Part shown: positions 23,085 to 32,939 of the stretch, one piece after another
Numbering within the stretch: position 1 is the first letter of the stretch
Layout: the number at the start of each line of letters is the position of its first letter
The notes under the pieces: generated by a model
Seen by the model: only the letters and a program-made list of their open reading frames with translations
Told to the model about the DNA's origin: nothing
The model's database searches: none
Program-made: the position numbers and the translations under genes
Source: Euborellia annulipes
Taxonomy: Eukaryota; Arthropoda; Insecta; Dermaptera; Anisolabididae
Direction: 5' to 3'
Length of the DNA stretch: 64,000 nt
NCBI GenBank assembly: GCA_023213315.1
Contig: JAKCPI010002775.1
Span: 335,531-399,530 of the forward strand

Positions 23085-23205
23085 AATTAGATTTTGGGTT
23101 TTACTGTGGTTTATTTGTAAAAATTACAACGTTTCTGCCACTCATTCTGTGGCCTTCTTCAGGTACAATTCAGCTAAGATTATAAAGGTTGTTACATCTG
23201 TGACA
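23085..23205 (-). mobile_element. Penelope-like terminal-repeat fragment with hammerhead-like motif
   Basis: Same family as 8047-8342, single copy. On the minus strand: GCTGAATTGTAC, then the core at 23128-23162. Confidence 0.6.
23128..23162 (-). ncRNA. hammerhead-ribozyme-like motif
   Basis: Minus strand order: stem I GTAC, CTGAAGA (core CUGANGA), stem II AGGCC…GGC, GAAAC, GTT, then GTAA which can re-pair with GTAC. All invariant core residues are present. Short AC/GU stem III is as described for hammerheads in Penelope-like elements. Confidence 0.55.
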
Positions 23206-23375
23206 TACTAGCTTTTCTTTTATGATTAGAAAGAGATAGCCCCTTAAAGTTCTGCAACCAAAGTAGCAATGGCAAAGTGTCGGTTGCCTATAGGATGCTT
23301 TGCAGGCAAAATGAAAATATTCTAAATTATATTATTAACATTAAAAATTTTATTTTAAAGTTAATAACCACCTTG

Positions 23376-23545
23376 ACCTATGCCTCATAGTTAGATCACT
23401 GGCTTCTGGTGCCAAAGATCGAGAGTTCGCATCCCGTCCCGGGCGAATTTTTTTTTTTTTTTCAATTGAATTGGATACCAATCTTTCGAAATAAATAGAG
23501 ACTAACTAGCCTAAGATGCCGTAAAAAGACCTTAAACAAATAAAA
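23376..23545 (+). mobile_element. tRNA-derived SINE
   Basis: Same family as 21236-21400: head GGCTTCTGGTGCCAAAGATC with a decayed B box, body ATTGAATTGGATACCAATC and tail CCTAAGATGCCGTAAAAAGA followed by an A-rich end. Confidence 0.65.
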
Positions 23546-24086
23546 AACTAAAACAAAAAAGTGGGAAAGAATTTACAGTAGTAAATTCAAAGGGGATCTG
23601 GTAATGCCGGCTATTAGACTAGCCTGCCATCTTTTGCCATAGTGCTGAACTATTTGGCCGTTAATTGTTAAATAAATAAATTTATTTTTTACTTTGGTCC
23701 CATGGTTCATTTAATCATTATTGGTGGGATATTAATGATTTTTATATTTTAAGATTTAAAAAAAATACTATTTTTTTAATAGTTTTTTTTGCATTTTCTA
23801 TAAATAAATAAAAAAAAAAATACTATTTAACAAAAAAATCCAACAAAAAAAAATATTTTTCAATTAATCGTAATTAAAAAAAAAAGCACTCTATTATGTA
23901 AAATGCTCACGAATTTAAATCATTTAAAAAATAAAACGCAAAAAAAAAAAATACTTTAAAATGCCTCAGTAGTTTCAGACTAAAGTTTCATTGCGCCCTC
24001 CTTAAACTTAGATCTGTTGGACAAAAAAATATATTTTTTTCTGTATTTAGTTTTTTTTTTTATATAATAAACATGTTGACCAATTC

Positions 24087-24120
24087 CTGAAGAAGAGTGC
24101 AATAAGTGACTCGAAACGTC
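24087..24120 (+). ncRNA. hammerhead-ribozyme-like motif, different family
   Basis: Plus strand: CTGAAGA (24087-24093), stem II GAGT/ACTC (24095-24098 with 24109-24112), GAAAC (24113-24117), then GTC (24118-24120), the canonical cleavage triplet. Flanks differ from the other copies, so this is a separate element family. Confidence 0.6.
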
Positions 24121-24129
24121 GATGATATA

Positions 24130-26060
24130 AAAAAATGTAATTTCATTGTTAACTACCTCCAATCCCTCCACCTAATTTAGACCTCAACAGCCATAAAACG
24201 AAACGCAATTCAAATATTTTATAAAGTTTGTCAATTGACTTCCCTTTTTTTGGGGGGGGGTGTGGGGGGAGGAAGTGTAAAATCCATAAAAAAATTATCT
24301 ATCATCTTCTGAGACGTATGAGTGAAGAGACAATTTTATATTTTATTTGTTAGTTACTTTCTTGCCTCAATTAATTAAAAGCCATTTTTAAAGAGAGGTG
24401 AATTTTCATTACTTAGTAATTTAAAGAAAAAAAAAAAAAATTCATTATGAATAATTAAATTTTCCCTATAGTACAGAATCCTTTTATGTTCTTATAATTT
24501 TTTTTATATTAATGGCAAATACAATCGTTTTATTTTAGATTCTTTATAAAAAAAAAAAAAATTTAAGTTCATATTTTAATGAAATAAGAATCTTTTGAAT
24601 AAAATTTTCATTTTTTCAATTATATATGAGCCAAAAATAAAGTCTCGAGACAAAAATGTTTTTGATGACAGAAATTTATTCTCTAATCCCTATTAACTAT
24701 AATATTTAACATCATTTTCCTTCTTAGAACATTTAAAGCTTATTTTTGTTATATACTCTACCAAAAAATTGATGGTCAAAAAAAGCAAAAGAATGATTGG
24801 ATATCATACGCACCCTATATAAGGTATTCTTTATATAAATACTTCTTTTCAAAGCATAGAAAAGCGGGTAAATAAATATAACCAACAACTTTGTGGATAT
24901 ATATATATATATGAAAAAAGAGTCAAGTTATAAAACTTTGACCCAAGAAAGTAACAACTCGATCCTTTTTTTCTTTTCCTAAAACTTTTTGATATAAAAA
25001 GTTAATTGAAAAATGTATTCATATCCGTAAAAAAATACTAAAAAGTTAATTATGATTCATATATTTAAAAACTGATAAATAAAACTTCCTGGAATTTTTC
25101 AACTTGTGGAATTTACAAAAAAAAAAAAAAAAAAAGCACATTAAGGGAAATTATTTAATTAATGAATAAATAAATAATTCTCTTATGAATATTTGTTTTG
25201 AAATTATAATTAATTAAAATATTTAAGAAAGCGGAAAGAAAAAGATTAAAGTTAAGATGAAGTTTTAAAAAGAGAGTGGTGGTATCAATAATAATATCTA
25301 TCTACACTGTAAAAAAAAAAAATATGAATTTTCAATTATTTTTCTTATACTATCGCGCTTGAATTTTAATATGTTACGCATGTTTTTCCCGCTAAGATGG
25401 CGTTGCGTGTCATAAAAGTATGCCCAAAAAATCAAGTAATTCAAAAATTTGCCAAGAGATGTCAGAATGCTAGCTAATAATATTTAATGCATTTGGTTGA
25501 TTTTCTTTGATCTTTTAACAATAAATACTTTATAAATGTTAATATATATTATGTATCTTTTATAAAAGCATAAAAATATATAAATATAGGCCAGATATAG
25601 GCCATAAGAGGATCAGCTGTTAGACTAGCCTGCCAAAATCCTTAAAAAAAAATAAAATTTGAGGCGTTTCAAACAATGATAGAGATAAGTAGAGTCGAGA
25701 TATCATTGTGGGAGTCTTTGTCGTTTTTTGTTTTCTGGTGACTTCATTTAATTTTTCTGGGCTTATGAGCACACTCCCTTACTAAAGGCGCATCGCCATA
25801 AATCAAACTGACTAGAAGTTTCGCCTCAAAAAGAAAATGATAGTTTAAACCCTGATTGATTGGTATTAAATTCAATTGAAATAAATCTTTCTCGTTTGAA
25901 GAGAGAAAAACGCCGACACCTAGCATAAGAAGCAAATGCTTTACCTAGATTTTGCAAACAAAAAAAATTATTTCAATTAACTTTTTAAAGAAAAGTTAAA
26001 ATGATAATCACCTTTTATTTCTGCTTGAATTTATTTGTTTATATAATTTTTTTTTTTTTT
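24130..26060. other. no gene recognised; possible long intron of the repeat-protein gene
   Basis: Very AT-rich with A-runs; SINE fragment at 25855-25960. No exon-like segment seen. Confidence 0.4.
25855..25960 (-). mobile_element. SINE fragment
   Basis: Carries the ATTCAATTGAAATAAAT body and a decayed head (TAAGAAGCAAATGCTTTACC) of the SINE family; tail missing. Confidence 0.5.
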
Positions 26061-26063
26061 CAG

Positions 26064-26367
26064 ATAACATAAAAAGAAAAAATCATTTTTAAAACTCAAG
26101 TATTTGACGTGAAAAAGAAAAAGAAAATTTTCTTCGTTCTGCTCTTACTTCTGCTATCAAGCCGAGTACTTCACAGCTGGACCAAAAGCCTTGTACTTCA
26201 AGTATGGAGAATAGTACAACAACGAGGCCTTGCACTTCCAAAATGGTTGACTTATCTCTGCCAAGTACCTCAAATACCATCTCAAACCTGGAAACTTCAT
26301 GGTCACAATTATTTTCTGGATCGTCTTTACCATCGACTGCAACTTTCAATCCAAATCAAGTTAATAA
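26064..26367 (+). other. exon A of the repeat-protein gene, with two possible acceptors
   Basis: A long poly-T tract ending in CAG at 26061-26063 gives one acceptor. In the coding frame that exon has stops at 26090 and 26105, so translation would start at 26204 and the rest would be 5'UTR; this could also be a trans-splice acceptor. A second acceptor, AAG at 26159-26161 behind TTCTTCGTTCTGCTCTTAC, starts exactly at a codon boundary where the Ser/Thr/Pro-rich composition begins. In that case the exon is internal and more coding exons lie upstream. The 63-nt GTG-start reading in another frame is a shadow. Confidence 0.55.
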
Positions 26368-29300
26368 GTAAGTTAATTATGTAATATAATGAAAATATCA
26401 TTATTAAACCCAACAATTTTCTTAGTTCTCAAAAGATGTGTGCGCGAATCTGCCCCTGGAGGGAGGTGGAGGCTGCACAAACTGAGCGCCAAAAATTAAA
26501 AATATAAATACTGTACAACGTTTCAACTGCTTATTCTGCGGTTTTTTTCAAGTAGTGTACACTTGCTTCGACTCAAGTGAACTATTCTTAGAGGTTAGTA
26601 CACTTGAGTCAGAGGAAGTACTTAAAAACGACAGCAGGCAGTCGAAACGGTGTACAGTATTTATTAAAATATATTTTTAATAAATAATTAATACAAAATG
26701 TGGTCTACAATTAAAAACTCCCATTATATATTTATATAATTAACTAATGTCCGTCCGTCTGACTGTCTGTCCGTCGTGCTCTATTTGTGCAACTTCCCGT
26801 TGGAATTTTGAAACCAAATTTTATATGCTTCAAGACCTTCTAGGGATTACAGGAAAATATTTGCATCCCGAAATTCCTATAACTTTTTGAGTTATTAATT
26901 CCTTAAGTTTGATTTCTCCCATAGGAAATGCATAGAGAAATAAATATTTATGTATTCTTTCCATTTATGTATTCTATGAATGTAAACAAATCTTCAAGCA
27001 GGCACTGGATTGGAATAGTAATATTAATTTTTTTTCGTAATTTAGAAAAGGCGAGCAGGGGCGCCGGAACGAATTTGAATCAGGGGGGGGGGGGGGGCAA
27101 AAATTTTTTTTAGAAAATTAAAATAATTTAATATATTCAAATAGTATAAAACAAAAACAAATCTACAATAAAGCTTTAAAAATTTTAAATAAAATCACAA
27201 TTTTAATAAAATTAAAATTTTAAAAAATTTGCTAGTGATTTTATCAAAATTTTTTTTTAGGCTATATTTATACTATTTGAAAGAAATAAATATTTTTAAT
27301 TTTCTTCTTTTAATTCGATATAAAATGTTTTTAGAAATTAGAAATACAATAGGGTCTATATAAAATATTTTGGAAAAAAATGAATTTCTTACTCTTTTAA
27401 TTTTTTTTAATTTATAAGATTTTATTTTTCAAAAGTAAAAATGTATTATTTTTAAAAATAAATGAAATAAAAGAAGACATATTGCCCCCCTCTGCCCCCT
27501 CCTATAGGATGCCAGGGGGGAGGGCAATGTACCCTTGCCCCCCTCCCCCAGTTCCGGCGCCTATGAAGGCGAGGGGCCGCGGCAGGCAGGCGCCTTGGCT
27601 AGTAATAATAATAATTTCAAGAAATATCTTCTTTTTTTTTAAATTAAAATAATTTATATTCCATGGTTTCAATGAGAAATTTTGAAAAATAACTATAGTT
27701 TATATACTCGTATAAATGTGAGGTCTTTTATCTGGTGTGAAAGGCACAGTACACAACTTTCTCTTACCGAAAGCACAGCACACAACTTCCTCTTACCTTT
27801 CGGTAAGAAAAAGTTGTGTACTGTGCCTTTCACACCAGATAAAAGACCTCACATTTATACGAGTATATACGATAATATTAAATATTTAAGTTAATACTTT
27901 ACTAATTTATATTTTTTAGAATTCAACCTGCTCCTCGAGATCAAGAGAATAGAAAAAGAATTAATTCGGCCCAGGATACAAAAGAACAACTGGCAAAAAA
28001 AATCAAACGATACTCAACAAGTAAAGATTGTTCAACACTCGAGCCTTGCTTATCTAAATCTTTTATGAATCTTCGGTCTAATTCTAATTTTTGTAAAATG
28101 GGAGCAAGACAGAATTTAAAAAATGAAAATAATCCAAGCCCACTAATTAACAATTCAAACTCTCCATTGGATCTTAGAAAATCCAAAAACATTTCTGAAT
28201 CATCGAAACACTCTATCAATTTAAAATCTTATTTTGAAAAACGAGATTTCAATGATGAAAATTTTCTACTAAAAAAAAACAAAGTTAAAAAAAATCATCG
28301 AAGGAAATGTTATTCACCTGTCAATATTCTAATTGATAATACTAATACAACTTTAAAAAATGTACTAATTGACCCAATGTTCAATCAAAATACAAATAGG
28401 GAGTTAAATTTGGAAATTACTTATGATAAAATTATTTCTAAAAATCTTTATCCTATTTATCCAAATTTAAAAAAAAATACTTTAAAAAAGACAATTTCTG
28501 TACTACAAAGATCAACATGTTTAACAAAAAATAATCAAACTCTGTTAAATACAAAGTTAATTCAAAACGAAACTCCACGTAAAAATATTAAAATGTCCTC
28601 AATTAATTTATTACAAAATGAAAGCCATATTTTGCAGAAAACCCAACCCTTGGATCTCAAAAAATATCACTTAAAAGAAATTATAAATGCTCCCACAACT
28701 CTGACTCAAACAAAAAATTTATTGCAAGTTAATATGGATCAAGTCCAGAAAGCAGTAAAAGATATTTTACCTTCTAAGGTTCAGCCTCTTGTTTCTGAAA
28801 GAAATTTACAAAATATCAAAAAACCTGCTCAAATTGATGAAACTCAATCGACCAAAAAAATGGTTTTTAATATTTCTCGTTATCCCCCAACAAAAGAGAA
28901 AATAATCTCGCAAAATTTACAAACCCAAACAAAATTTGTAACGAGACCAGATATTAATTATCAAAATAATTCACCTCAACAGCTAAATCAGCAAAATTTT
29001 CCAAACAACTCTTCTCAACAGCCAAACCTACTCAATGTTCTTTCTTCCCCTACCTACTCTTCTAATGATTCAATTGGACAAAATTTTCAAACCACTTTAA
29101 TTAACTCTACTCAACAGCTCATTCAACCAAATTTTCCCCTCACTCCAAATGCTTCCCCTCGATCGCCAAATCAAATTCTTTGTTATCCCTGCATTACTCC
29201 TCAACACACAAATAAAATGAATTTGCTTTGTTCAAATATTTATAATCCTGTTCAACATACAAATAATTTTTCCTTTCCTTCCAATCAAGTCTCTCAGGAA

Positions 29301-30809
29301 TCAAATGAAAAAAAATTATCCCATTTTCCTACTCATATTTCGCCATATCATCCAAATAAAACCCAACAACAAAATCAATTAAATTATGAGCATGCTTGTA
29401 TTAATATCTTTAAGCACCAGAAGCATGAATACTCAAATTCCCCAAAGTGTAATTGTTCTTCCAACAATTTATCTCAAAATGTGAATCAATCTAATTTGTC
29501 TCTTTCCTCAAGTAATTCCTTTCAAGAAGCAAACCAAATAAATTATCATAATTCTCTATTAAATATTCTTTACAAGAATACAGAAACAAAATCTCTCAGT
29601 TCTACACAGAATATTCATTTTCTACCAAATCAAACAAATTATCCCTGCATTCCAATTACATATTCTCATCAGGTGAGCCAACCAAATTCTCGACATTTTC
29701 CACCTAAAAATTCTCATCTTTCTCCAGTTAGTTCCTTGCAACTTCCAAACCACCCAAATTCTCGACATCTTCCACCGAGTTCACAACAACCTAAACAACC
29801 AAATTCTCTTCTTACAGTTAGTTCCCTGCAATTACCCAATCACCAAAATTCTCGACCTCTTCCTTCTAGTTTACATCTAACAAATTCTTATCTTACTCGA
29901 CTTAGTTCCTTACAAGCCCCCAACCATCAAAATTCTCGACTTATTCCAACTAGTTCACAACATCCAAAAAAATCAAATCCTCTTCCAGTTAATTCCCTGC
30001 AACTCCCCAATCACCAAAATTTTCGTTCCTTACAAGCCCCCAACCATCAAAATTCTCGACTTATTCCAACTAGTTCACAACATCCAAAAAAATCAAATCC
30101 TCTTCCAGTTAATTCCCTGCAACTCCCCAATCACCAAAATTTTCGTTCCTTACAAGCCCCCAACCATCAAAATTCTCGACTTATTCCAACTAGTTCACAA
30201 CATCCAAAAAACCCAAATCCTCTTCCAGTTAATTCCCTGCCACTCCCCAATCACCAAAATTTTCGTTCCTTACAAGCCCCCAACCATCAAAATTCTCGAC
30301 TTATTCCAACTAGTTCACAACATCCAAAAAACCCAAATCCTCTTCCAGTTAATTCCCTGCAACTCCCCAATCACCAAAATTTTCGTTCCTTACAAGCCCC
30401 CAACCATCAAAATTCTCGACTTATTCCAACTAGTTCACAGCACCCAAATCCTCTTCTTCTAGTTAATTCTCTACAACTTCCCAATCACCAAAATGTTCGA
30501 CCTCTTCCTTCTGGTTCACAAAAACCAAAACAACCAAATTATCATCTTTCGCCAGTTAGTTCCTTGCAACTTCCAAACCGCCCAAATTATCGATATCTCC
30601 TCCCTATTACACAACAAACAAATTCTCTTTTCCTTCCAGTTAGTTCCCTGCAACTGCCCAACCACCAAAATTCTCATCTTACTCCAGTTAGATCCTCGCA
30701 AGCTCCAAAGCAGACAAATTCTCTTTTTCCAGTTAATTCTCTACAACTCACACGATTAAATATAACAAATTCTCAAACTCTTTCACCTGGTTCTTTTCAA
30801 TTAAACTAA
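26204..30809 (+). CDS. two-exon gene, Asn/Gln/Ser/Pro-rich disordered nuclear-type protein with C-terminal tandem repeats
   Basis: Unrecognised protein. Exon A codes 26204-26367 and ends at a GTAAGT donor (26368). Exon B runs 27920-30809 after a TTTTTTAG acceptor. The junction keeps frame (54 codons + 2 nt, then 1 nt), giving about 1017 residues. Exon A is Ser/Thr/Pro-rich like exon B, which supports the join. The ATG at 26204 has A at -3 and G at +4. Residues 66-85 hold RKR, 12 residues, then KKIKR, a bipartite NLS-like pattern. PLDLRK (about 137-142) and PLDLKK (about 298-303) resemble CtBP-binding PxDLS sites. The middle is Asn/Gln-rich; the C-terminal third is repeats built on LQLPNHQNSR-like modules. 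No transmembrane segment or enzyme domain is seen. A nuclear or transcriptional role is inference. An acceptor at 26161 with a good pyrimidine tract would allow further upstream coding exons in phase 0. Confidence 0.7.
26495..26735. repeat. F2 palindromic family, full
   Basis: Left arm (TACTGTACAACGTTTCAACT … ACTTGCTTCGACTCAAGTG) and complementary right arm (CACTTGAGTCAGAGGAAGTA … AACGGTGTACAGTATTTATT), ending AATGTGGTCTACAATTAAAA. In the main gene's intron. Confidence 0.8.
26737..27003 (+). repeat. dispersed repeat pair, copy 1
   Basis: About 265 bp (GTCCGTCCGTCTGACTGTCT to AACAAATCTTCAAGCAGGC) matched in inverted orientation at 55197-55463. Class unknown. It lies in the main gene's intron. 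Confidence 0.75.
27056..27565. mobile_element. hAT MITE (CAGGGGCGCCGGAAC ends), in the gene's intron
   Basis: Termini CAGGGGCGCCGGAAC and GTTCCGGCGCCTATG; perfect duplication AAGGCGAG at 27048-27055 and 27566-27573. Interior is AT-rich with G-run/C-run subtermini. Inverted relative of 58232-58624. Confidence 0.9.
27703..27867. repeat. near-perfect 71-nt hairpin, R1-palindrome type
   Basis: Arms 27703-27773 and 27797-27867 are complementary with about one mismatch; the 23-nt loop itself repeats CACAGCACACAACTT. It contains the R1 palindrome word TCTGGTGTGAAAGGCACAG. Located in the intron of the repeat-protein gene, 53 bp before the acceptor. Confidence 0.9.
29907..30500 (+). repeat. in-frame 120-bp tandem repeat in the gene
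   Basis: The motif TCCTTACAAGCCCCCAACC starts at 29907, 30027, 30147, 30267 and 30387, an exact 120-nt (40-residue) period. Units 1 and 2 are almost identical, and so are units 3 and 4, which indicates recent unequal exchange or slippage in pairs. The fifth unit is shortened. The surrounding stretch (about 29700-30760) is an older, diverged version of the same Pro-Asn-His-Gln-Asn-Ser modules. The period is a multiple of three, so copy-number change preserves the frame. Confidence 0.95.
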
Positions 30810-30972
30810 CCAAATTATCAGCTTCTTTCATTTAGTTCTTCTCAATAACCACCCCAACCAAATTCTTTTTATTCCCTTGGAAAATGATATCACTTTTATT
30901 AATATAAAAACCAAATTGCTATTTATCATAATTTAATTTTAATATCTAAATAATGTGGTAATAACCCCATTT

Positions 30973-30978
30973 AATAAA
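30973..30978 (+). terminator. candidate polyadenylation signal
   Basis: AATAAA 164 nt after the stop of the repeat-protein gene. A second AATAAA lies near 31329. Position fits a 3'UTR end, but the region is so AT-rich that chance hits are frequent. Confidence 0.4.
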
Positions 30979-31592
30979 AAAAACAGCCTTTTTTTCAAAG
31001 CTGTATTTACTTCAAATATGAATTAAGCTTTTGCTCCCTCACCTAAGAATGTGTTTCTATTTATTTCATTATAATAATATATTATCTTCACCAATTGCAC
31101 GAAATAATGTGATTACTAAACAAACCAATATTATTTATTATTTAAAAAACAATATTGACTAAATACCTAACAAAAAGAGGGGAAATAACTTGATACAAAC
31201 ATCTTTTAACTATAGTATTACTAATAGATTTTTGTTTAATTTTGTTCTGTTTTGTATGTTCTTAATATATTTATACATTATTATTTCTATATATGTTTCT
31301 TTTTATAATTAAACCTATACTCCTTTCCAATAAAGATTTTAAAAAGGAGTGTGGAAATATTATATTAACATTATTAACAACACTTAATTGGATTTTGTTG
31401 CTTATGTTCAGCCCGATACAATATTATTTTATTAAAATTATTCATACATTAAATGGTACTTCTCTCATAAAAAAAATTTTTAAAGTGTAGGCTAAATATT
31501 TTTTTCCCCTTTTATATATACTGACTTGTGATTTTTTTATAGAACGAGATGCAAATAAATAAAAATGAAATATGATTCAGAAATGGTCTTAC
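30979..31592. other. 3' flank of the repeat-protein gene
   Basis: AT-rich, second AATAAA near 31329. No repeat or ORF with support. Confidence 0.4.
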
Positions 31593-31700
31593 CACCCACT
31601 GGAGCTCTTCTCTTAGTCCTTGGACGGGTTCTCTTGTTTTTCCGATCATTTTTCCTAGCCGTGTAATTTTTCTCAGCCATTGAAGACAGTCATCAGTCAT
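31593..31700 (-). CDS. candidate first coding exon on the minus strand, two open frames
   Basis: On the minus strand two overlapping frames are open up to a GTAAGA donor (plus-strand TCTTAC, 31587-31592). Frame one begins at ATG 31700 (MTDDCLQWLRKI) and gives 36 codons, phase 0. Frame two begins at ATG 31680 (MAEKNYTARKND) and gives 29 codons, phase 1. It is very basic (K/R-rich, ending RTKRRAPVG), like the N-terminus of a ribosomal or nucleolar protein. GC content is above that of the flanks. No next exon was found; it would lie to the left, converging on or overlapping the repeat-protein gene. Product unknown. Confidence 0.4.
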
Positions 31701-32100
31701 GTTCGTTACAAAGCCCCGAGGATCTGGAGGCTGACATCGCAGCTCACTTTTTTTTTTTTTTTTTTTTGCTTAATGAGAAGTTTAATAAGTAAAGAATCGA
31801 GTCGTTTCAGACAAAGTAGCTGAAACTTGAAACGGGGAAATGAAAAATGATGCAACTACAAAATGACAGAGAGAGAAAGAAAAAAAAACTAACTCGTTTA
31901 TCGCCAGACGTGCCAACAAGACCCGATCTAATTGAACCTCTGTAAATGAAGTTGTCATTAATAAATTGTAAGCAGCTTCAGGAATCTAAGATTAGAATTA
32001 AGATTTCATATCTAGTATATATGTATATATACTGGAAAAGAGTTATCCCAGTTGAGATTGGCATTTCTTCAATAATGTAGCTTGATATTTTAAGTATATA

Positions 32101-32660
32101 TATTAGGGTGGGCCGAAAAAACTAATTTTTTTATTTCTAAGGAATAACGCGGAAAAGTAGCGAATTATATAGTCAGAAAAAAAAAATCAAAATCGGTTGA
32201 CATCTTCCAGTCGAGCATAGGCCCTAAAGTTTGTCAAAATATGAAAAAAACTTCATTTTTGCTATTATTTTTTTTAAATTTTGTATTCACATCATAATAA
32301 AACAATATTCTTATGTTCGAAAATAAAAATACTGTAACTATTACGTTAAAAAAAGTATATAATAAATAAAAAAACTAGTAACATTGTAACTTTTTCATTA
32401 TTTTGGCAAATTTTGGGTCTTATGAGCAATCGGAAGATATCAAATGATCTAAATAAAATTAAAACAAACTTTTTAGGCTCTTTTTAAAGACGTTACAAAC
32501 TATTAGAAAATACCTAATTCAAAAATAATCGAAAAAATGAAGTTTTTTCATATTTTGTTAAACTTTAGGGCGACTGGAAGATGTCAACCGATTTTGATAA
32601 TGATTTTTTTGTCTTTATAATTCGCAACTTTTCCGCTCTATTACAACTTCGAAATAAATA
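32101..32660. mobile_element. element with long terminal inverted repeats
   Basis: Left arm (from TTAGGGTGGGCCGAAAAA to about 32265) and right arm (about 32525-32660) are complementary over roughly 130 bp, for example GGTTGACATCTTCCAGTCG versus CGACTGGAAGATGTCAACC. The right end runs into a (TA)n tract at 32657-32684. No coding frame. Confidence 0.65.
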
Positions 32661-32939
32661 TATATATATATATATATATATTTACCTTGCTCCTTTTGTG
32701 AGATTGTATTATTGTTTGTTATGGTTGTGTTGTGTTGTTGGTGTTCACCACCATTTTATGTATTTCCTACTGTACGGTCACTAAAATTGAACTGATAAGG
32801 GTGGGGAAATCATAACTTGTATAGATAACTTGATTCACGGCTCAATTGTATTCTACTAAATGTCATATTATTTTTTTTTATCATAAAGATAATTATGAAT
32901 TGAAAATCCATTTAAATAATGAAATTTTATTTTATTTTT

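Larger units (their letters stand above)
26368..27919 (+). other. intron of the repeat-protein gene
   Basis: GTAAGT donor at 26368 and TTTTTTAG acceptor ending at 27919. The 1.55-kb intron is filled with mobile debris: the palindromic F2 element (26495-26735), a dispersed repeat (26737-27003), a hAT MITE with perfect 8-bp duplication (27056-27565) and a near-perfect hairpin (27703-27867). Confidence 0.6.

Noticed and set aside
26109..26384. 91-codon plus-strand ORF with a leucine-rich start
   Set aside because: Starts at GTG, crosses the GTAAGT donor, and overlaps a better-supported coding frame with composition matching the downstream exon.
27941..28219. 92-codon minus-strand ORF
   Set aside because: Shadow of exon B of the repeat-protein gene.
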